Part shown: in pieces, positions 41,898 through 50,952 of the stretch
Position numbering within the stretch: the stretch's first letter is position 1
Layout of the letters: every line of letters begins with the position of its first letter
Source of the DNA: Christensenella hongkongensis
Lineage (GTDB): Bacteria > Bacillota > Clostridia > Christensenellales > Christensenellaceae
Direction of reading: 5' to 3'
DNA length: 64,000 nucleotides
NCBI RefSeq assembly: GCF_000981035.1
Contig: NZ_LAYJ01000133.1
Coordinates: 94 to 64,093, forward strand
The notes under the pieces: generated by a model
What the model was told of the DNA's origin: nothing
The model's database searches: none
Seen by the model: the letters and a program-made list of their open reading frames with translations, nothing else
Program-made: the position numbers and the translations under genes

Positions 41898-43281
41898 TCA
41901 TAAAGAATGCAGGCTGGGAGTTTGCCCGATTGGTAAATTTGCATTCTCGCATGAAGATGCAAAGGTACAAAAAAATGCGGTTATGGATAAGCTGCGCGAA
42001 CTGGGCGTGGATTATGCAGATATTGAGGAAGCCGTGCCGGATGGACTCGTACGCTCCAAAGACCAGGCTGCGGCAGTCGTGGCGTATTTAAAGGAAAAAC
42101 AGGTTGACGCGCTTTTTATGCCGCACTGTAATTTTGGAACGGAGGATGCGACAGGGATTATCGCAAGGGAGCTGGATGTGCCGGTACTTTTGTGGGCGCC
42201 GCGGGACGGGGCTCCGCTTGCGGATGGTTCGCGCCTGCGGGATTCGTTATGCGGGAGCTTTGCGGCAAGCAAGGTTTTGCATACAATGGGCGTGAAATTC
42301 GACTATATCGAAAATTGCCGTGTGGAAGACGGGGCGTTCCGGCGTGGAATGGAATTGTTTTTGGGCGCGGTGCGCGTGGTAAAGGCTGTAAAAACAGCGC
42401 GGATCGGGCAGATTGGGATCCGGATTCCGTTTTTCTGGTGTACGGTCATTGACGAAGCAAGGCTGCTAAACCAGCTTGGCGTACAGGTATATCCGTTTGA
42501 TATGGTGGAATTTATCGAACGTTACCGCACACGACTTAAAAAAGACGGGAAGAAATACGAGGAAGAGCTGCGGGAAATACGCAAATGGCTTGATCCGGGA
42601 AATATTGCGGAGCAGGGAATGCTTACAAGCCTCGCCATGAAGGACGAGCTTTTTGAGATGGCGGAGCAAAATGGGATTGACGCTTATGCAATCCAGAATT
42701 TTGATTCGCTTACGGTAGATATGGGCGAGGGCTCCGGCCTTGGCGGCGCGCTTGCGGAGGAGCGTATCCCGGTTGCGGCCGAAACAGATATTCATGGAGC
42801 ATTGAGCTCAATTATCATCGAAGCCGCGGCGAATGGCAGGGAACCGTCGTTTTTTCCGGAGTTCACAATCCGTCATCCACAAAACGATAATGCCGTTTTG
42901 ATGTGGCATGCGTCGGCGCCGCCGTCCCTGCGCGATCCGCAAAAGGGAAAGGTAAGCATCAGGGAGCCATGGATTTTAAAATCGCTTCCGGCTACAAGCC
43001 TTCAATTTCCGCTTAAAAACGGGGAATTAACGGTATGCCGCTTTGACGGGAATAACGGCGAATACCGGATCGGCACGGGAGAAGGCAAGGCAATCGACGG
43101 GCCGCAGACGCGGGAGGTATACACCTGGTATGAGGTGGACGACTGGCCCAAATGGGAACGCAGGCTGATCGAAGGGCCTTACGTACACCACGTATCGTGC
43201 CTGTATGGGAATTATTCCGATATCCTCGAAAAGGCGTGCAGGTTTTTGCCGGGCGTTGTATGCGAAAGGTTTGACAGGTAA
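41890..43281 (+). CDS. L-fucose isomerase-like protein, copy 2
   Basis: A 463-residue protein of the L-fucose/L-arabinose isomerase fold. It shows ALFMPHCNFGTEDATGIIARELDVPVLLW in the N-terminal domain, IGQIGIRIPFFWC, a middle part with QNFDSLTVDMGEGSGLGGALAEERIPVAAETDIHG, and a C-terminal barrel with PQNDNAVLMWHA. ETDIHG and the Glu/Asp/His set fit the metal site. It shares the fold with the protein at 38459 but little sequence, so different substrates are likely. Its start overlaps nagA. Confidence 0.8.
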   Translation: MIDHKECRLGVCPIGKFAFSHEDAKVQKNAVMDKLRELGVDYADIEEAVPDGLVRSKDQAAAVVAYLKEKQVDALFMPHCNFGTEDATGIIARELDVPVLLWAPRDGAPLADGSRLRDSLCGSFAASKVLHTMGVKFDYIENCRVEDGAFRRGMELFLGAVRVVKAVKTARIGQIGIRIPFFWCTVIDEARLLNQLGVQVYPFDMVEFIERYRTRLKKDGKKYEEELREIRKWLDPGNIAEQGMLTSLAMKDELFEMAEQNGIDAYAIQNFDSLTVDMGEGSGLGGALAEERIPVAAETDIHGALSSIIIEAAANGREPSFFPEFTIRHPQNDNAVLMWHASAPPSLRDPQKGKVSIREPWILKSLPATSLQFPLKNGELTVCRFDGNNGEYRIGTGEGKAIDGPQTREVYTWYEVDDWPKWERRLIEGPYVHHVSCLYGNYSDILEKACRFLPGVVCERFDR

Positions 43282-43285
43282 TAAA

Positions 43286-44737
43286 ATGGCATGGATAGCG
43301 ATTGATCTTGGAACAACAGGGTGCAGGAGCCTGATATTTGACGAACGGCTTCAAATCGTTGGGGAATCGTACTATGAGTACCCGCTCATCACACTCTCAG
43401 ACCTCGCCATCGAGCAGGACGCAAATCTGTGGTGGGAGCTTACAAAGAAAACGATTCTCGAGGCGCTGCGGCGTTCAGGGATTCCAGCGGAAACGATAAA
43501 AGGGATTGGCATCAGCACGCAGGGTATTTCCGTTGTGCCGGTGGATCAAAACGGAAATGCGCTCCGCAATGCGTTTAGCTGGCTGGACCGGCGCGCGCAG
43601 GAGGAAGCGGAAAAAATCGAGGCGGATTTTGGCGCGGAAGGGATTTTTGACCTTGCAGGCAAGCCTGCGGCGGCGGCCTATACGCTCCCCAAGCTTATGT
43701 GGATGAAAAAGCACGAGAGAAAGCTTTACGACAGTACCTACCGCTTTTTACTTCCGCACGATTACCTGGTGATGAAGCTGACCGGCGAATTTTTGACCGA
43801 CCATACAATGGCGGGCGGAACGCTCCTGTATGATATCAAAAAACAGGGCTGGTCGGACGAAATCCTCGAAAAGGAAGGGATAGACAGGTCAAAGCTTCCG
43901 AATATCCGCTGGAGCGGCGAGGGTGCGGGCACGCTTCGAAGCGAGGTCGCACGGGAGCTGGGGCTTGCGGAATCGGTGGTTGTGGCAATCGGCGGACAGG
44001 ATCAGAAATGCGCCGCGTTTGGGGCCGGGATTGCCGGCGATGTGATCACATTGTCGCTTGGTACGGCAGGAGCCATCGAAAAAATTTACGATTATCCCTT
44101 TGTTGATCCGGCGCGGAAAACGCCTTCATTTTCTTTCCTTTCGCCTCGAATGTGGATTGCGGAAGGCGTAGTCGATACGGCGGCGGGCGCAATGCGCTGG
44201 CTCAAGGACACCCTGTTTCCGGATTGCGGTTACGGGCAGATGAGCGCTTTAGCGCAGCAGGCACTTTGCAGCCCGTTGTTTTTCCATCCGCATTTGTGCG
44301 GGGACAGCTCAGTGGGAAGTAAGAAAAATGCCTGCGGGAATTATTATAATATCAGCCTGCATACAAAGCGCGGTGAGTTTGTCAGCGCGCTGATGGAAGG
44401 GGTTGCATTCGAAATAAAACGAATCGTTTCGCAGATGGAGGCGCAGGAAAAACCAACGGCGGAGATCAGGATTTTCGGCGGCGGGGCCAAGAGTGATGTT
44501 TGGTGCCATATCATTGCGGATATTACGAAAAAAACGGTGCGAAAGGTTTCTACAGAAGAAGCGGCAAGCGCGGGCGCGGCAATGCTCGCAGGGATCGCGC
44601 AGGGTAGCTACGGCAGGGATTCGGCCGGGGAACTCATCGGCGTCTCGCACGCCTTTGAACCGGAGGAGATTCTTATGAGGCGCTACGAAAAAAAATATGA
44701 CGATTATATGGAGCTTTACGACAGGCTGTGGGAGTAA
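43286..44737 (+). CDS. FGGY family carbohydrate kinase (xylulokinase-like)
   Basis: A 483-residue kinase. IAIDLGTTGCRSLIFDE opening (phosphate 1 loop), GISTQGISVVPVDQNG, FSWLDRRAQEEA, SLGTAGAIEKIY (phosphate 2), and EIRIFGGGAKSDVWCHIIADI (adenosine motif) identify the family. It probably phosphorylates the ketose made by an isomerase nearby. It starts 4 bases after the preceding stop. Residues 50-60 differ from classical xylulokinases, so the sugar cannot be named. Confidence 0.87.
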   Translation: MAWIAIDLGTTGCRSLIFDERLQIVGESYYEYPLITLSDLAIEQDANLWWELTKKTILEALRRSGIPAETIKGIGISTQGISVVPVDQNGNALRNAFSWLDRRAQEEAEKIEADFGAEGIFDLAGKPAAAAYTLPKLMWMKKHERKLYDSTYRFLLPHDYLVMKLTGEFLTDHTMAGGTLLYDIKKQGWSDEILEKEGIDRSKLPNIRWSGEGAGTLRSEVARELGLAESVVVAIGGQDQKCAAFGAGIAGDVITLSLGTAGAIEKIYDYPFVDPARKTPSFSFLSPRMWIAEGVVDTAAGAMRWLKDTLFPDCGYGQMSALAQQALCSPLFFHPHLCGDSSVGSKKNACGNYYNISLHTKRGEFVSALMEGVAFEIKRIVSQMEAQEKPTAEIRIFGGGAKSDVWCHIIADITKKTVRKVSTEEAASAGAAMLAGIAQGSYGRDSAGELIGVSHAFEPEEILMRRYEKKYDDYMELYDRLWE

Positions 44738-44794
44738 GCCGCAAACCGAAAAACAGTTTTTTATCATATAACTAAAATTACAGGAGGAAAAAAG

Positions 44795-45556
44795 ATGTCG
44801 TTTTACTTTGGAGAAAAAACATGGGAAGAAATTGATGAATACCGCAAAAAAAATGCACTTGTGATCCTTCCGGTGGGTACGACCGAGGAGCATGGAAGCC
44901 ACCTGCCCGTAGAAACGGATGCGATCATCGCAACGGAATTTGGAAGGGTGCTTGGCGAGGTTTGCGAAGAAAAAGGAATACCCGCGCTTGTGATGCGTAC
45001 AATTTATTATGGATTTTCCATGGGGATCGTACGCAAATGGCCGGGATGTCCGAATGTGGAGCCGGACACCTTTACAGATTATATTTACAATATCGTAAAA
45101 TCGACGGTGGAAATGGGATTCAAAAAAATTGTATTGCTCGATTGCCACGGAAACCACGATTGCCTGCTACGTACGGTAATGCGGAAAATTGCGGACGAAT
45201 ACAATATTTTTATTATGGTGCTCAACCCGTTTGCGCTTGCAGGCAAAAAGTACAACGAAATCAAAAAGGATCCGGCCGGGGACATTCACGGCGGGGAATA
45301 TGAGACGTCCTGTGTGCTGCACGTGCGTCCCGAGCTCGTAAAGACTGATAAATACACCAACGTAGACGCGATTCGCTGCAACAGCAAGCTTCGCGGCCCG
45401 GTATCCACATGGGGGCTGCAGGAAACGAAAACCGGGCTGTTCGGCGATCCGACCTATTCCGAGGCGGAAACCGGGAAGGCCATTTTTGACGCATTGCGCG
45501 AGGAAGGCTATTCTTATCTTGAAGCCTTTTATCAGCATCAGGAACAAAGCGAATAA
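44795..45556 (+). CDS. Creatininase family amidohydrolase
   Basis: A 253-residue metal-dependent hydrolase of cyclic or linear amides. TTEEHGSHLPVETDAIIA carries Glu, His and Asp metal ligands; LLDCHGNHD and DIHGGEYETS supply the remaining ligands (His, Glu). The fold is shared with creatininase and with a sugar-lactam/formamide hydrolase set, but the substrate here is unknown. GGAGGAAAAAAG precedes the ATG. It is the last gene of the cluster, 57 bases after the kinase and 40 bases before a terminator. Confidence 0.87.
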   Translation: MSFYFGEKTWEEIDEYRKKNALVILPVGTTEEHGSHLPVETDAIIATEFGRVLGEVCEEKGIPALVMRTIYYGFSMGIVRKWPGCPNVEPDTFTDYIYNIVKSTVEMGFKKIVLLDCHGNHDCLLRTVMRKIADEYNIFIMVLNPFALAGKKYNEIKKDPAGDIHGGEYETSCVLHVRPELVKTDKYTNVDAIRCNSKLRGPVSTWGLQETKTGLFGDPTYSEAETGKAIFDALREEGYSYLEAFYQHQEQSE

Positions 45557-45596
45557 TCTCTGAAAACATGTGGCAAATAAATCAAACGCAAGAAAA

Positions 45597-45632
45597 AACC
45601 CGCCGGAAGTTCTTCCGGCGGGTTTGGTTTTT
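45597..45632 (+). terminator. Terminator of the amino-sugar-like cluster
   Basis: AACCCGCCGGAAG (45597-45609) / CTTCCGGCGGGTT (45612-45624), a perfect 13-bp stem, followed by TGGTTTTTT. It ends the operon begun at about 34759. Confidence 0.93.
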
Positions 45633-45709
45633 TCCGCGTCAGTGATGGCTTCAGCAAATGACAGATTTTACCAAAAATATCCATGGAACATAAAATAATG
45701 AAAAACCTC

Positions 45710-45740
45710 TTGACTTGGAGCGGACTCCAGGGTGTAGAGT
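45710..45740 (+). promoter_or_regulatory. MerR-type promoter with 19-bp spacer
   Basis: TTGACT (45710-45715) and TAGAGT (45735-45740) are separated by 19 bp. Between them CTTGGAG-cgga-CTCCAGG forms the dyad typical of MerR-family operators that twist an overlong spacer. No merR gene is adjacent, so a distant regulator is implied. It serves the flavodoxin-tautomerase pair; the remaining leader (45741-45888) holds nothing else recognisable. Confidence 0.75.
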
Positions 45741-45888
45741 AACTGTAGGAAAAGCAATCGATCAAAAAATAATGGAGACAATATGGATGGTATATCAGAT
45801 GCACTTGTCGACAGGGGAATTGGTTGAGGTTGGTCTGTTTGGAAGAAGGCCTCGTTAAATTGATGATAACAGGAAAGGAAAAATTGAA

Positions 45889-46371
45889 ATGTCAAAAAAA
45901 AGTCTGGTTGTTTATTATACCCACTCCGGAAACACGAAAAAAATCGCAGAGCTGATCGCAGAAAAAACGGGAAGCACATTATTTGCGATAGAGCCTGAAA
46001 AGGCTTATCCAACGGCCTATCAAGCGGTGGTAGAGCAGGCAAAACAGGAAATACGGGCAGGCTACAGGCCCGCGTTAAACAGCACGATTGATGTGGGGGA
46101 TTACAACATGGTATTTGTGGGTTCGCCTAATTGGTGGAGCACGATCGCCCCGCCGGTTGCGTCTTTCCTGGATGAAGCGGACTTTGCGGGAAAGACGGTT
46201 GTTCCTTTTTGTACGCATGGCGGCGGAGGGATGGCAAATGTCGCCCGGGATATCGCGCAGCTATGTCCTGATTCCGAGGTTTTAAACGGGTTCGAAATTT
46301 ATGGAAACGGAAGCGCACGGGCACGCGGGGAAGTGGGCGCGTGGCTGGAAAGAATTGGAATAAAGCTGTAA
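45889..46371 (+). CDS. Flavodoxin
   Basis: A 160-residue FMN protein. The phosphate loop is VVYYTHSGNTKKIAELIA; the flavin loops are GSPNWWSTIAPPV and CTHGGGGMANV. It fits the flavodoxin_4 type seen with tautomerase or reductase genes. It is expressed from a MerR-type promoter, which often responds to oxidants, aldehydes or drugs. A tautomerase gene follows after 18 bases. Confidence 0.9.
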   Translation: MSKKSLVVYYTHSGNTKKIAELIAEKTGSTLFAIEPEKAYPTAYQAVVEQAKQEIRAGYRPALNSTIDVGDYNMVFVGSPNWWSTIAPPVASFLDEADFAGKTVVPFCTHGGGGMANVARDIAQLCPDSEVLNGFEIYGNGSARARGEVGAWLERIGIKL

Positions 46372-46389
46372 AAAATTGGAGGTAGTGCT

Positions 46390-46599
46390 ATGCCACATAT
46401 TGCGATTACGATGTTCCCCGGACGCAGCCGGGAGGTAAAGGCGGAGCTGGCCGTTAAGGTACAGGATTTTGTTGCGGCGGAGCTGCAGCTCAAAAAGGAA
46501 TTTGTCTCAGTCTCGGTTGAAGATATTCCAAAAGAGCAATGGGAGGAATCGATCAAAAAATACCCGGAAGACGTTATGTATGTAAAACCGGGCGTATAA
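46390..46599 (+). CDS. 4-oxalocrotonate tautomerase family protein
   Basis: A 69-residue small tautomerase. After Met removal the catalytic Pro1 is free (MPHIAITMFPGRS). Members catalyse keto-enol tautomerisation or act on dienals; the real substrate is unknown. GGAGGTAGTGCT precedes the ATG. It is in one transcript with the flavodoxin, suggesting a shared detoxification role for reactive carbonyl compounds or quinones (inference). Confidence 0.85.
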   Translation: MPHIAITMFPGRSREVKAELAVKVQDFVAAELQLKKEFVSVSVEDIPKEQWEESIKKYPEDVMYVKPGV

Positions 46600-46612
46600 G
46601 GAAAAAGAAGCG

Positions 46613-47674
46613 CTATTCATGCGAGCCTGCGTGGCAAAGACGATTCTGAGCGGAAGACGTATCCCTTTTGTTTAAAAGCCTTTGCACCGGCCTGTGGCGT
46701 AGCTTTTGGTAGACATGATGCAGCAGGATCAATAAAAGCACAATGCCGATTCCAGACAACAGGCAAAGGAAACGATTCTCGATTGCGTCAGGGGTGTTGA
46801 GCAGGAGAAGGGAGGCATTGAGCGCGCAAATCGCGTTTGCGATTTGTTTGTATTTGTACTCGGGCGTGTAAAAACTCAGGTAGCAAAACAACATGATCAG
46901 CAGCATGGAGAATTCCGCGGGGACAAGGATCTGGAACAATATCACGAATACGGCGGAACCGATCAAAGTGGCGACCACGCGGTATTTGATACGCAGGAAG
47001 GTCTCGCTGAATTCAAGCTGTGTGAGGGACATGACGACGATGCTGATCCACAAAGGCTTTTTCAAATGGAAGGCCATGCCGATCAGCATTGCAAGCGCAA
47101 GGCCGACAGACATCCGCAGGATCAGGCTTTTTCGTTTGCTGCTGAGCAAAACCTGTTCTTTCAGGCTGCGTGCATTTTTGCCGTAGCCTTTTTTGCGCCA
47201 CCAGATGACAGTTGCGGCACAAACAATAACAGAGCCGATCAGCAGGCTTTCCATACGGAGTGGGAATTCGCTCCAGGGTACGGGCGTTGCCTGCGAAAAG
47301 ATAAAGCAAAGCAGAAAACAGATAAAGGGCTTTAATTGATAAGGCTCGCTTGTCAGCAGCATGATCAGCATAACAAAGACGAAGTTGATTGGAAGCGCAA
47401 TTAAGGGTGAAGCAAGCGCGAGCTGTGCCGTAAGCCCGGAACCAAGGAACAATAAAAACGTAATAAAAACCATGGTCAGCGGCCTGATACCAAAATCTGT
47501 GATTGGGAACATCGTAGCCGCAACGCATACGGCAACGCCGGGCAGGATGTTAGCCGGCCCAAAAATCATCTGGTATACCCAGACAAAGGCGATATTGAAT
47601 AAAAAAAGAAGCGTGTTTTTACAAATCAGCTTCGCAGTGGAATGCTTTTTAAGCAGCTTTTTGGTTTCCGACAT
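46613..47674 (-). CDS. FUSC-like inner-membrane protein (aromatic acid exporter type)
   Basis: A 353-residue protein with two groups of about five hydrophobic helices (residues about 20-160 and 185-325) separated by a short basic stretch (RRKKGYGKNARSLKEQ). This duplicated plan is that of FUSC-type exporters, and the RMSVGLALAMLIGMAF block starts the second half. No large soluble domain is present, so it is shorter than AaeB/YccS. Substrate unknown. Gene convergent with the tautomerase, 13 bases apart. Confidence 0.78.
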   Translation of the reverse strand: MSETKKLLKKHSTAKLICKNTLLFLFNIAFVWVYQMIFGPANILPGVAVCVAATMFPITDFGIRPLTMVFITFLLFLGSGLTAQLALASPLIALPINFVFVMLIMLLTSEPYQLKPFICFLLCFIFSQATPVPWSEFPLRMESLLIGSVIVCAATVIWWRKKGYGKNARSLKEQVLLSSKRKSLILRMSVGLALAMLIGMAFHLKKPLWISIVVMSLTQLEFSETFLRIKYRVVATLIGSAVFVILFQILVPAEFSMLLIMLFCYLSFYTPEYKYKQIANAICALNASLLLLNTPDAIENRFLCLLSGIGIVLLLILLHHVYQKLRHRPVQRLLNKRDTSSAQNRLCHAGSHE

Positions 47675-47912
47675 CGTTCATTCCCCCTGTCCGCATAGAC
47701 GCCGGTATGATCATTTCTTTTTATGATAGCAATTTGTAAAACCGGCTACAAGAACGTCGGTTTGTGAATTTTTTATGAACAAATTTATTTTCGTGAGCGG
47801 TTTATCCAATCTGCTGTAAAATCGCGCTGCAAAAATAAGTGGGAAAACATCGCAGCGCGATAGATTTTCATACGTTTTTGATGTAAAATGAAAAAAGAAT
47901 CGGAGGGTGCAA

Positions 47913-48497
47913 ATGGAAGAGATCAAATTTACAACAAAAACGGATTTTCAGGTGTTCAGGGATTATTGGATGTTTACACTGTTTGAAAAGAAGGGCGTAA
48001 ACGGAAAAATGAACGCTTTTTCCAAATATATGCTGGTGCTTTGCATTGTACTTGGAGCAGCGGTGGTTCTTGCGGTGTGTAACTATGCGCTGCTCGATAA
48101 TATGATGGGTATTGTACCGTTGATTTTGCTTTTGGCGGTGATCGCGGCGTTTGCGTCCTGTTTTATCACTGTGACACAGACGCAGCCCAAAAGGCAGTAT
48201 AAGCTTGTGCAGGCCGCGGTAGAAAGCCCGCAGAAATATACGTTTACCCCGCTTCAGATGGAAGTGCGCGAGGACGACGAGGAAGAGGGGCGCGAAACGC
48301 TCGCTGAGTTCCCCTATGACAGGTTGTCGGAAGTCTACGAGACAGGAAAAGCCTTTTATCTGTTTATCAGCGATACGGAAGCGTTCCTGATTCCAAGGGA
48401 GCAGATTACAGGGATATCGCCGGAGGCGTTCGCCGCATTTTTGCAGGAGAAAGCACCGGGAAAATATCACAAAAGCAAAAAGAAAAACAAAGGGTGA
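47913..48497 (+). CDS. YcxB-like membrane protein
   Basis: A 194-residue protein with two adjacent membrane helices (VLCIVLGAAVVLAVCNYALL and IVPLILLLAVIAAFASCFITV) and a cytosolic beta-rich C-terminal half ending in FYLFISDTEAFLIPREQI, the YcxB-like domain signature. The C-terminus is lysine rich. ATG at 47913 lies after GGAGGG. It is 43 bases upstream of the trxB leader, and no function is known for the family. Confidence 0.75.
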   Translation: MEEIKFTTKTDFQVFRDYWMFTLFEKKGVNGKMNAFSKYMLVLCIVLGAAVVLAVCNYALLDNMMGIVPLILLLAVIAAFASCFITVTQTQPKRQYKLVQAAVESPQKYTFTPLQMEVREDDEEEGRETLAEFPYDRLSEVYETGKAFYLFISDTEAFLIPREQITGISPEAFAAFLQEKAPGKYHKSKKKNKG

Positions 48498-48511
48498 CAC
48501 GTCCTGTTTTT

Positions 48512-48540
48512 TTGTGTTTATATATGAATTATGATATGAT
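48512..48540 (+). promoter_or_regulatory. trxB promoter candidate
   Basis: TTGTGT (48512-48517) and TATGAT (48535-48540) with a 17-bp spacer, 31 bases from the trxB ATG. Both boxes are near consensus. Confidence 0.55.
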
Positions 48541-48570
48541 ATGGAAAGGTTATTTCGAGGAGGTTTTTCG

Positions 48571-49506
48571 ATGACATATGATGTGATTATTGCAGGCGCG
48601 GGGCCGGCGGGGCTTACTGCTGCCATATATGCGTGCAGGGGCGGGCTCAAAACGCTTGTTTTGGAACGCGCGTTTGCGGGCGGGCAGATGGCGATCAGCC
48701 ATGTAATCGATAATTATCCGGGATTTGAAATGGAAGTAACCGGAGCAAAGCTCGCGCACAGCATGAAACTGCAGGCACAAAATCTGGGCGCGGAGATCAT
48801 CACGGAAGAGATCACAAAATTTGAGCTGAAGCAGCCGGTCAAAAAGATTACGACGCTCAAAAACACCTATGAAGCAAAAGCGGTCATCCTCGCAATGGGC
48901 GCGACTCCCAAAAAGCTTGGGATGAAGGGCGAGGACGAATTTATCGGCGCGGGGGTTTCTTATTGTGCGACATGCGACGGGGCGTTTTTCCGGGAACGCG
49001 ACGTAGCGGTAATCGGCGGCGGAAATACTGCGGTTGAGGATGCTTTGTATCTCGCAAAATTTTGTAAAAAGGTTTATATCGTACACCGGCGCGATGAGTT
49101 CCGTGCGCTCAAAGGAATGGTAGACGCTGCTGCGGAAATCGACAACATAGAATTTGTATTGAGCCACGTGCCGGAATCGATTAATGGAGAGAATACGGTG
49201 CAGAGCCTTACGGTAAAGGACGTGAATACCGGACAGGAAAAGGACCTTTTTGTGTCGGGTATTTTTATTGCGGTGGGCCAAACGCCAAAAACCGATCTTG
49301 TGAAGGATCAGGTCGAGCTTGGCGAAGGCGGATTTATCAAGGCGGATGAATCTTGTAAAACAAACCTGCCGGGCGTCTCCTGCGCGGGCGATATCCGCAC
49401 CAAGCGGATGCGCCAGATCGTAACGGCAGTTGCCGACGGAGCTGTCGCGGCGGATAACAGCCTCGGTATTGATTGCGTGCTGCAGGCAAGCAGGGCAAAC
49501 CAGTAA
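48571..49506 (+). CDS. trxB: Thioredoxin reductase
   Basis: An NADPH-dependent flavoprotein that reduces thioredoxin. The 311-residue protein has an FAD motif GAGPAGLTAAIYACRGG, redox-active Cys132 and Cys135 in YCATCDG, an NADPH motif GGGNTAVEDALYL with HRRDEFRA, and the C-terminal FAD motif GVSCAGDIRTKRMRQIVTA. ATG at 48571 follows GAGGAGG. trxB-glmM-glmS here are close and co-oriented but glmS has a separate promoter. Confidence 0.95.
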   Translation: MTYDVIIAGAGPAGLTAAIYACRGGLKTLVLERAFAGGQMAISHVIDNYPGFEMEVTGAKLAHSMKLQAQNLGAEIITEEITKFELKQPVKKITTLKNTYEAKAVILAMGATPKKLGMKGEDEFIGAGVSYCATCDGAFFRERDVAVIGGGNTAVEDALYLAKFCKKVYIVHRRDEFRALKGMVDAAAEIDNIEFVLSHVPESINGENTVQSLTVKDVNTGQEKDLFVSGIFIAVGQTPKTDLVKDQVELGEGGFIKADESCKTNLPGVSCAGDIRTKRMRQIVTAVADGAVAADNSLGIDCVLQASRANQ

Positions 49507-49539
49507 AATAAAAGTATTGTTTTGGATAAGGAGAATTGA

Positions 49540-50886
49540 ATGGCAAGGCTATTTGGGACGGACGGCGTTCGAGGAATCGCCAATGAAAAATTGACCTCTA
49601 AGCTCGCTTATGATTTGGGGCGGGCGGGCGCGTATTGCCTTACGAATGAAATACACAGCGCAAAAATACTGATTGGCAAGGATACCCGCGGTTCGGGAGA
49701 TATGCTTGAATCCGCATTGGTGGCAGGAATTTGTTCGGCAGGCGCGGAAGCGGTGGTCGCGTGTACGCTGCCAACCTCGGCGATTGCTTATTTGACGCGG
49801 CATTCCGGCTATGACGCGGGAGTTGTGATTTCCGCCTCCCACAACACGGTGGAATATAATGGAATCAAATTTTTCAATTCGAACGGCTATAAACTGGCCG
49901 ATGAAATTGAAGACCGTATCGAGAACATTATCATGAACCACTCGGAAGAGGTGCCCCAGCCAACCGGCAAAAAGATCGGGCGAAGGGTGCGACTCAAAAA
50001 AGCCGCGCAGGATTACATTGATTTCGTGGTAGAGAGTACGGATGTGAGCCTTGACGGGCTCAAGGTTGTGCTCGACTGCGCAAATGGCGCGTCCAGCGAA
50101 GTCGCTCCATGGATTTTCAAGCTGCTTGGCGCTGAGGTGATTCCCTATTACAATATGCCGGATGGCAATAATATCAATGAAAATTGCGGTTCAACGCATC
50201 CGGAGCAGCTTTCACGCCTGGTTTCCGAGCTTGGCGCGGATGTGGGGCTTGCGTTTGACGGGGACGCCGACCGCCTCATAGCGGTGGATGAGCATGGCGG
50301 CATCGTGGACGGGGATAAGGTTATGGCGATTTGTGCGATGGACCTTAAGAAGCGCGGGATGCTGAAAAAGGATACGCTCGTCGCAACGGTGATGAGCAAT
50401 ATGGGCGTAGAGTCTACGCTCAAAGAAAACGGGATCCATCTGAAGCGCACAGGCGTGGGAGACCGCTATGTGCTGGAGGAGATGCTTGCAAACGGCTATA
50501 ATTTCGGCGGCGAGCAGTCGGGGCATATCATATTTCTTGACCACAATACGACAGGCGACGGAATCCTGTCGGGTGTGCAGCTGATGTCGGTCATGAAGCG
50601 GGAGGATAAGCCGCTTGCGCGCCTTGCGCGCCCGGTAAGCATTTATCCCCAGGTACTGGTAAACGCGCTGGTAAACGAAGAAAAGAAGCATGATTACGAC
50701 AAGGACGAAGAAATCCTGTCCGCAATCGCAAAGCTTGAAAAGGAATTCAATGGCGAGGGACGCGTGCTCATAAGGACGTCGGGTACGGAGCCGCTTGTGC
50801 GGGTGATGATCGAAGGCAAGGATAAGGATGCGATTACAAAGCAGGCGGTTGCCGTGGCAAGGCTGATCGAGCAAAGGCTGAAATAA
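49540..50886 (+). CDS. glmM: Phosphoglucosamine mutase
   Basis: Converts glucosamine-6-phosphate to glucosamine-1-phosphate for peptidoglycan. The 448-residue protein opens LFGTDGVRGIAN. The phosphoserine is Ser100 in ISASHNTVEYNGIKFF, the metal loop is FDGDADRLI, the sugar loop GGEQSGHIIF and the phosphate loop RTSGTEPLVRVM. AAGGAGAATTG precedes the ATG. It is followed by a terminator and then glmS, which supplies its substrate. Confidence 0.96.
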   Translation: MARLFGTDGVRGIANEKLTSKLAYDLGRAGAYCLTNEIHSAKILIGKDTRGSGDMLESALVAGICSAGAEAVVACTLPTSAIAYLTRHSGYDAGVVISASHNTVEYNGIKFFNSNGYKLADEIEDRIENIIMNHSEEVPQPTGKKIGRRVRLKKAAQDYIDFVVESTDVSLDGLKVVLDCANGASSEVAPWIFKLLGAEVIPYYNMPDGNNINENCGSTHPEQLSRLVSELGADVGLAFDGDADRLIAVDEHGGIVDGDKVMAICAMDLKKRGMLKKDTLVATVMSNMGVESTLKENGIHLKRTGVGDRYVLEEMLANGYNFGGEQSGHIIFLDHNTTGDGILSGVQLMSVMKREDKPLARLARPVSIYPQVLVNALVNEEKKHDYDKDEEILSAIAKLEKEFNGEGRVLIRTSGTEPLVRVMIEGKDKDAITKQAVAVARLIEQRLK

Positions 50887-50902
50887 TAACAGAAATAAAG
50901 GG

Positions 50903-50926
50903 AGACGCAGAAATGCGTTTCTTTTT
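50903..50926 (+). terminator. Terminator after glmM
   Basis: AGACGCA (50903-50909), loop GAAA, TGCGTTT (50914-50920) then CTTTTTC. A 7-bp stem with one G.U pair; moderately strong. Confidence 0.65.
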
Positions 50927-50952
50927 CTATTTTCTTTTTGTATGAAATCAGA

